Assembly: GCA_041583495.1 (NCBI GenBank)
Contig: JBFHFS010000090.1
Coordinates: forward strand, 1-13,436
Origin: JBFHFS01 sp041583495
GTDB lineage: Bacteria > Bacteroidota > Bacteroidia > Bacteroidales > Marinilabiliaceae
Length of the DNA stretch: 13,436 nt
Direction of reading: 5' to 3'
Each line of letters begins with the position of its first letter. The first letter of the stretch is position 1. Below, in pieces: positions 11,096-13,436 of the stretch. Position numbers and translations under genes: made by a program. Below the pieces are notes generated by a model that was not told the DNA's origin, ran no database searches, and saw nothing but the letters and a program-made list of their open reading frames with translations.

Positions 11096-13436
11096 ATGAA
11101 ATGTAGAATCTTTACTACTATGTTAATGGTTTTCGCTTTTGGTCTCATGGCCAATGCGCAATCCTTTGAAAGACAGTGGGACCAGTCGAATTCGTCCGGC
11201 ACCTGGCCAACCTGGGCAGATTTCACCACCCGGGGAATAGCTGCCACCCCGAACTACCTCTTCTTTGCTTCACGATACACATTTGAGGATGATGGAGATG
11301 CAACGACCTATGACAGAGGGGTTATGTATTTTGATACCAAAACTGGCAACCCGATAGGCATGCTGGATGGTACGGGCCTTCCTACCCACGATTTCGCCAT
11401 AAACGACGTTGAGGTGAGTGACGACGGACAAATCTTAACGGCCAACCTGGCACTGAGTGGCACAACCAGGCGAATTGCATTTACCATGTACAAATGGAGT
11501 TCAGTAAACGCTACCCCTGAAGTGTACTTCTCTTACGAAAATCCCAATGGACTTCGCCTGGGCGACTCTTTTTCTGTGAAAGGTGATTTAACGGGCAATG
11601 CCATCATCATTGCGCCCGTTTACAATGTACCGAAAGTGGTGCGCTGGGAAGTGGTGGGAGGTGTATTAAACACCACCCCCGAAATTATTGACCTACAAGG
11701 CCTTTCCACATCAGACACCTTTGGATTCCCCTCTGTGATCCCCACCGGTGTGACCAAAACAGATCCCTTCTATTACAATGCCACCGGAACCTTACTTAAA
11801 AAATTCAGTGCCGATGGTTCTACCATTCTCGAAGTGATCGAAAAGTACAACTTTTTATCCTATCCCGGCTACGCAGGTACAGCCGACAACGCCATTACTG
11901 CCTTTGAGATGGAAGGCGAACCTTTCATTGGCGCGCTCAGCCTCCAACTAGCTGGCACAACCACCCCGGTGGAAGTTAAAGCTGTTAATGTGACCAACGG
12001 TTTATCCAACGCGAAACATCCCTTTTATTCAGCAACCCTCGGAACCAGTAACAACATTCAATTCAACGGTGATATTTGCAGCACCGTTATCGACGGCGAA
12101 GTATGGGTATTCCTGTATTATTGTAATTCGGGTTATGCAGCCTTCAAGGTTAAAGCACCGGTTGCCACGCCAACAATTCCAGTTACTGAGGCCGGATGGA
12201 GAATGGGCTCTCATCCCACCCTCGACGTGATCGACGACAACCTGACCAAGCCCAGCTGGTTAGACCACAACGTCAAATCCTTAGCCGTTGGCAATGGCCA
12301 TATCTACGTGGCATCTGGTCCTGCCGGGAGCGGAACCGCCGAAGTTCATATTTTAGATGCTGCCACCGGTGCCAAGCTGGACAAGATGCTCAACGTAACA
12401 GCGGTTAACACCACCAATGCCACAAGCGACCGACGCATTGCCGACATTGAGGTAGATGATGCCGGACACATCCTTGCCTGTAATATGCGTTTAGCCGGAG
12501 CCTTTAATGTGTTCGCCTGGGACGATGAAGACAGTGCGCCCTACCTGTTGCTTTCTGCCAATGGCATTCCCTATGCCGAAGAAAATGACACTGAATCTTC
12601 CTGGCAACAAACGTCTTATACTTTAGACGTAAAAGGGGATATCAAAGACGACGCTGTTGTCCTGGCTATTCGCTCCAACACCGCCGTGACCTACAAATGG
12701 GTTATTACCGATGGAGTGGTCCAAAATGAGGGCAACCCCTATGTCACCCTCAATGTGATTGGCAACACACAAGGTCATTTTGGCGCCTTCGCCTCTGCAG
12801 CCCTCGAATCGGCCGATCCCAATTCCGCTATCTGGGCCAACAGCGATCTTCTCCACCCAACGCGTTTTGGCAACGATGGAACCCTTCTGGGCGCGATCCC
12901 CGCTGAAGTGGCCACCAACACAAGCCAGCCATTCCGTACCGGAGTCTGCAAGTATTTCGAGTGGGAATCTAAAAAATACCTGGTGGAATGGAACTTCGTT
13001 TGGGCCGATCACAACCGCCTGATTGATATCACCGCCGCCGACCTTTCCACATTAACTGCAGAGAATTGGTCGGAAACAGGAACCTACCTTGGACAAGCTC
13101 CCAACCCTGAAAGATACGGGGATGTGGATTACTTTATTGCCGACGATGGATCTTTGAATATTGTCACCCTGGTAACCAACAATGGTATTCGCCTCGATCG
13201 CTATGCCGGTACGGGAACCGCCATTGCAAAGGTCACCAAAGACCAGCTGAGCATTTACCCCAACCCTGCTTCAAACAGGTTGTATGTATCTTCTAAGGCA
13301 GGGGCCAGCAAGGTGGAAATTATTAGTGTAGCAGGTGCTGTTGTGAAAACTTTGAACAACCCAACCACCGAAGCTATTAATGTAAGTGACTTAAAAACGG
13401 GTATCTACTTCGTAAAAGTAACTTCTAATGATGGTA
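11096..13436 (+). CDS. Large secreted two-repeat protein, T9SS cargo (DUF4623-like), 3' partial
   Basis: The frame is open from ATG 11096 to the window edge: 780 codons with no stop. A signal peptide (MKCRIFTTMLMVFAFGLMANA, cut before Gln22) starts the protein. From YPNPASNRLYV (721-731) it enters a T9SS sorting domain with the SVAGAVVKTL turn and LKTGIYFVKV, so only about ten residues and the stop are probably missing. The body is two diverged copies of one roughly 350-residue unit: DVEVSDDGQILTANL (104-118) aligns with DIEVDDAGHILACNM (450-464), VKGD (161-164) with VKGD (512-515), and TFGFPS (208-213) with HFGAFA (561-566). The short 'DxGxIL' beta motifs and frequent aromatic strands suggest beta-propeller-like folds. 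I recall such proteins being labelled DUF4623, but this is from memory. No catalytic motif is recognised, so function is unknown. The leader is A-rich (ctttaaaaaaacacct) without a Shine-Dalgarno. It may be co-expressed with the phosphodiester glycosidase 143 nt upstream. Confidence 0.85.
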   Translation, partial: MKCRIFTTMLMVFAFGLMANAQSFERQWDQSNSSGTWPTWADFTTRGIAATPNYLFFASRYTFEDDGDATTYDRGVMYFDTKTGNPIGMLDGTGLPTHDFAINDVEVSDDGQILTANLALSGTTRRIAFTMYKWSSVNATPEVYFSYENPNGLRLGDSFSVKGDLTGNAIIIAPVYNVPKVVRWEVVGGVLNTTPEIIDLQGLSTSDTFGFPSVIPTGVTKTDPFYYNATGTLLKKFSADGSTILEVIEKYNFLSYPGYAGTADNAITAFEMEGEPFIGALSLQLAGTTTPVEVKAVNVTNGLSNAKHPFYSATLGTSNNIQFNGDICSTVIDGEVWVFLYYCNSGYAAFKVKAPVATPTIPVTEAGWRMGSHPTLDVIDDNLTKPSWLDHNVKSLAVGNGHIYVASGPAGSGTAEVHILDAATGAKLDKMLNVTAVNTTNATSDRRIADIEVDDAGHILACNMRLAGAFNVFAWDDEDSAPYLLLSANGIPYAEENDTESSWQQTSYTLDVKGDIKDDAVVLAIRSNTAVTYKWVITDGVVQNEGNPYVTLNVIGNTQGHFGAFASAALESADPNSAIWANSDLLHPTRFGNDGTLLGAIPAEVATNTSQPFRTGVCKYFEWESKKYLVEWNFVWADHNRLIDITAADLSTLTAENWSETGTYLGQAPNPERYGDVDYFIADDGSLNIVTLVTNNGIRLDRYAGTGTAIAKVTKDQLSIYPNPASNRLYVSSKAGASKVEIISVAGAVVKTLNNPTTEAINVSDLKTGIYFVKVTSNDG

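Noticed and set aside
12196..13022. Short plus- and minus-strand open frames inside the last gene
   Set aside because: The frame from 11096 is open without a stop to the window end and encodes a signal peptide, repeated modules and a T9SS tail. The shorter frames are shadows.
1..13436. CRISPR array, tRNA, rRNA, insertion sequence or phage genes
   Set aside because: I looked for regularly spaced repeats, cloverleaf-like sequences and transposase motifs and found none.

Overview
The window looks like the chromosome of a member of the Bacteroidota. Two secreted proteins end in, or run into, type IX secretion (T9SS) C-terminal sorting domains with FPNP/YPNP motifs. Two intergenic regions carry a TAnnTTTG -7 box of the Bacteroidota sigma factor. 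Shine-Dalgarno sequences are mostly weak and the leaders are A/T-rich. A marine or anaerobic lineage such as Marinilabiliales is possible, but that is a guess from overall protein style and not demonstrated here.

Layout. (1) At 22-276, minus strand, is a single-gene unit for a 63-residue cold-shock protein with a textbook intrinsic terminator. (2) At 663-1511 is a secreted or lipid-anchored xylose-isomerase-like TIM-barrel protein (sugar isomerase/epimerase family). (3) At 1583-3808 is a full-length SLC12-type cation-chloride cotransporter, strikingly close to animal NKCC in its membrane core and C-terminal domain. Its only plausible ATG sits inside a long intergenic hairpin. (4) At 4023-9047 is a tight three-gene unit, parE-parC-aroK (gaps of 11 and 10 nt), encoding both subunits of DNA topoisomerase IV and shikimate kinase. 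(5) At 9048-9485 is a 438-nt non-coding region with a possible weak terminator, a perfect 20-bp palindrome and a Bacteroidota-type promoter. (6) At 9486-10952 is a secreted phosphodiester glycosidase (NAGPA/UCE-like) with a T9SS tail. (7) From 11096 to the window end is a large secreted protein made of two diverged copies of a roughly 350-residue unit (DUF4623-like by recollection), also with a T9SS tail. It is cut off within a few residues of its likely C-terminus.

How the genes relate. The topoisomerase genes form one housekeeping transcript that may carry aroK along. The two T9SS cargo genes are adjacent and in the same direction, and they are the only candidates here for a joint less-described function: an exported glycan-phosphodiester enzyme beside a duplicated propeller-like protein. 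Most of the window is ordinary core genome. I see no CRISPR array, tRNA, rRNA, transposase or phage gene. The best second looks are the ion-site conservation in the NKCC-like transporter, its start codon inside a repeat hairpin, the QMSIF tail and Ser-to-Ala quinolone position of ParC, the palindrome over the promoter at 9392-9430, and the duplicated protein at the right edge.
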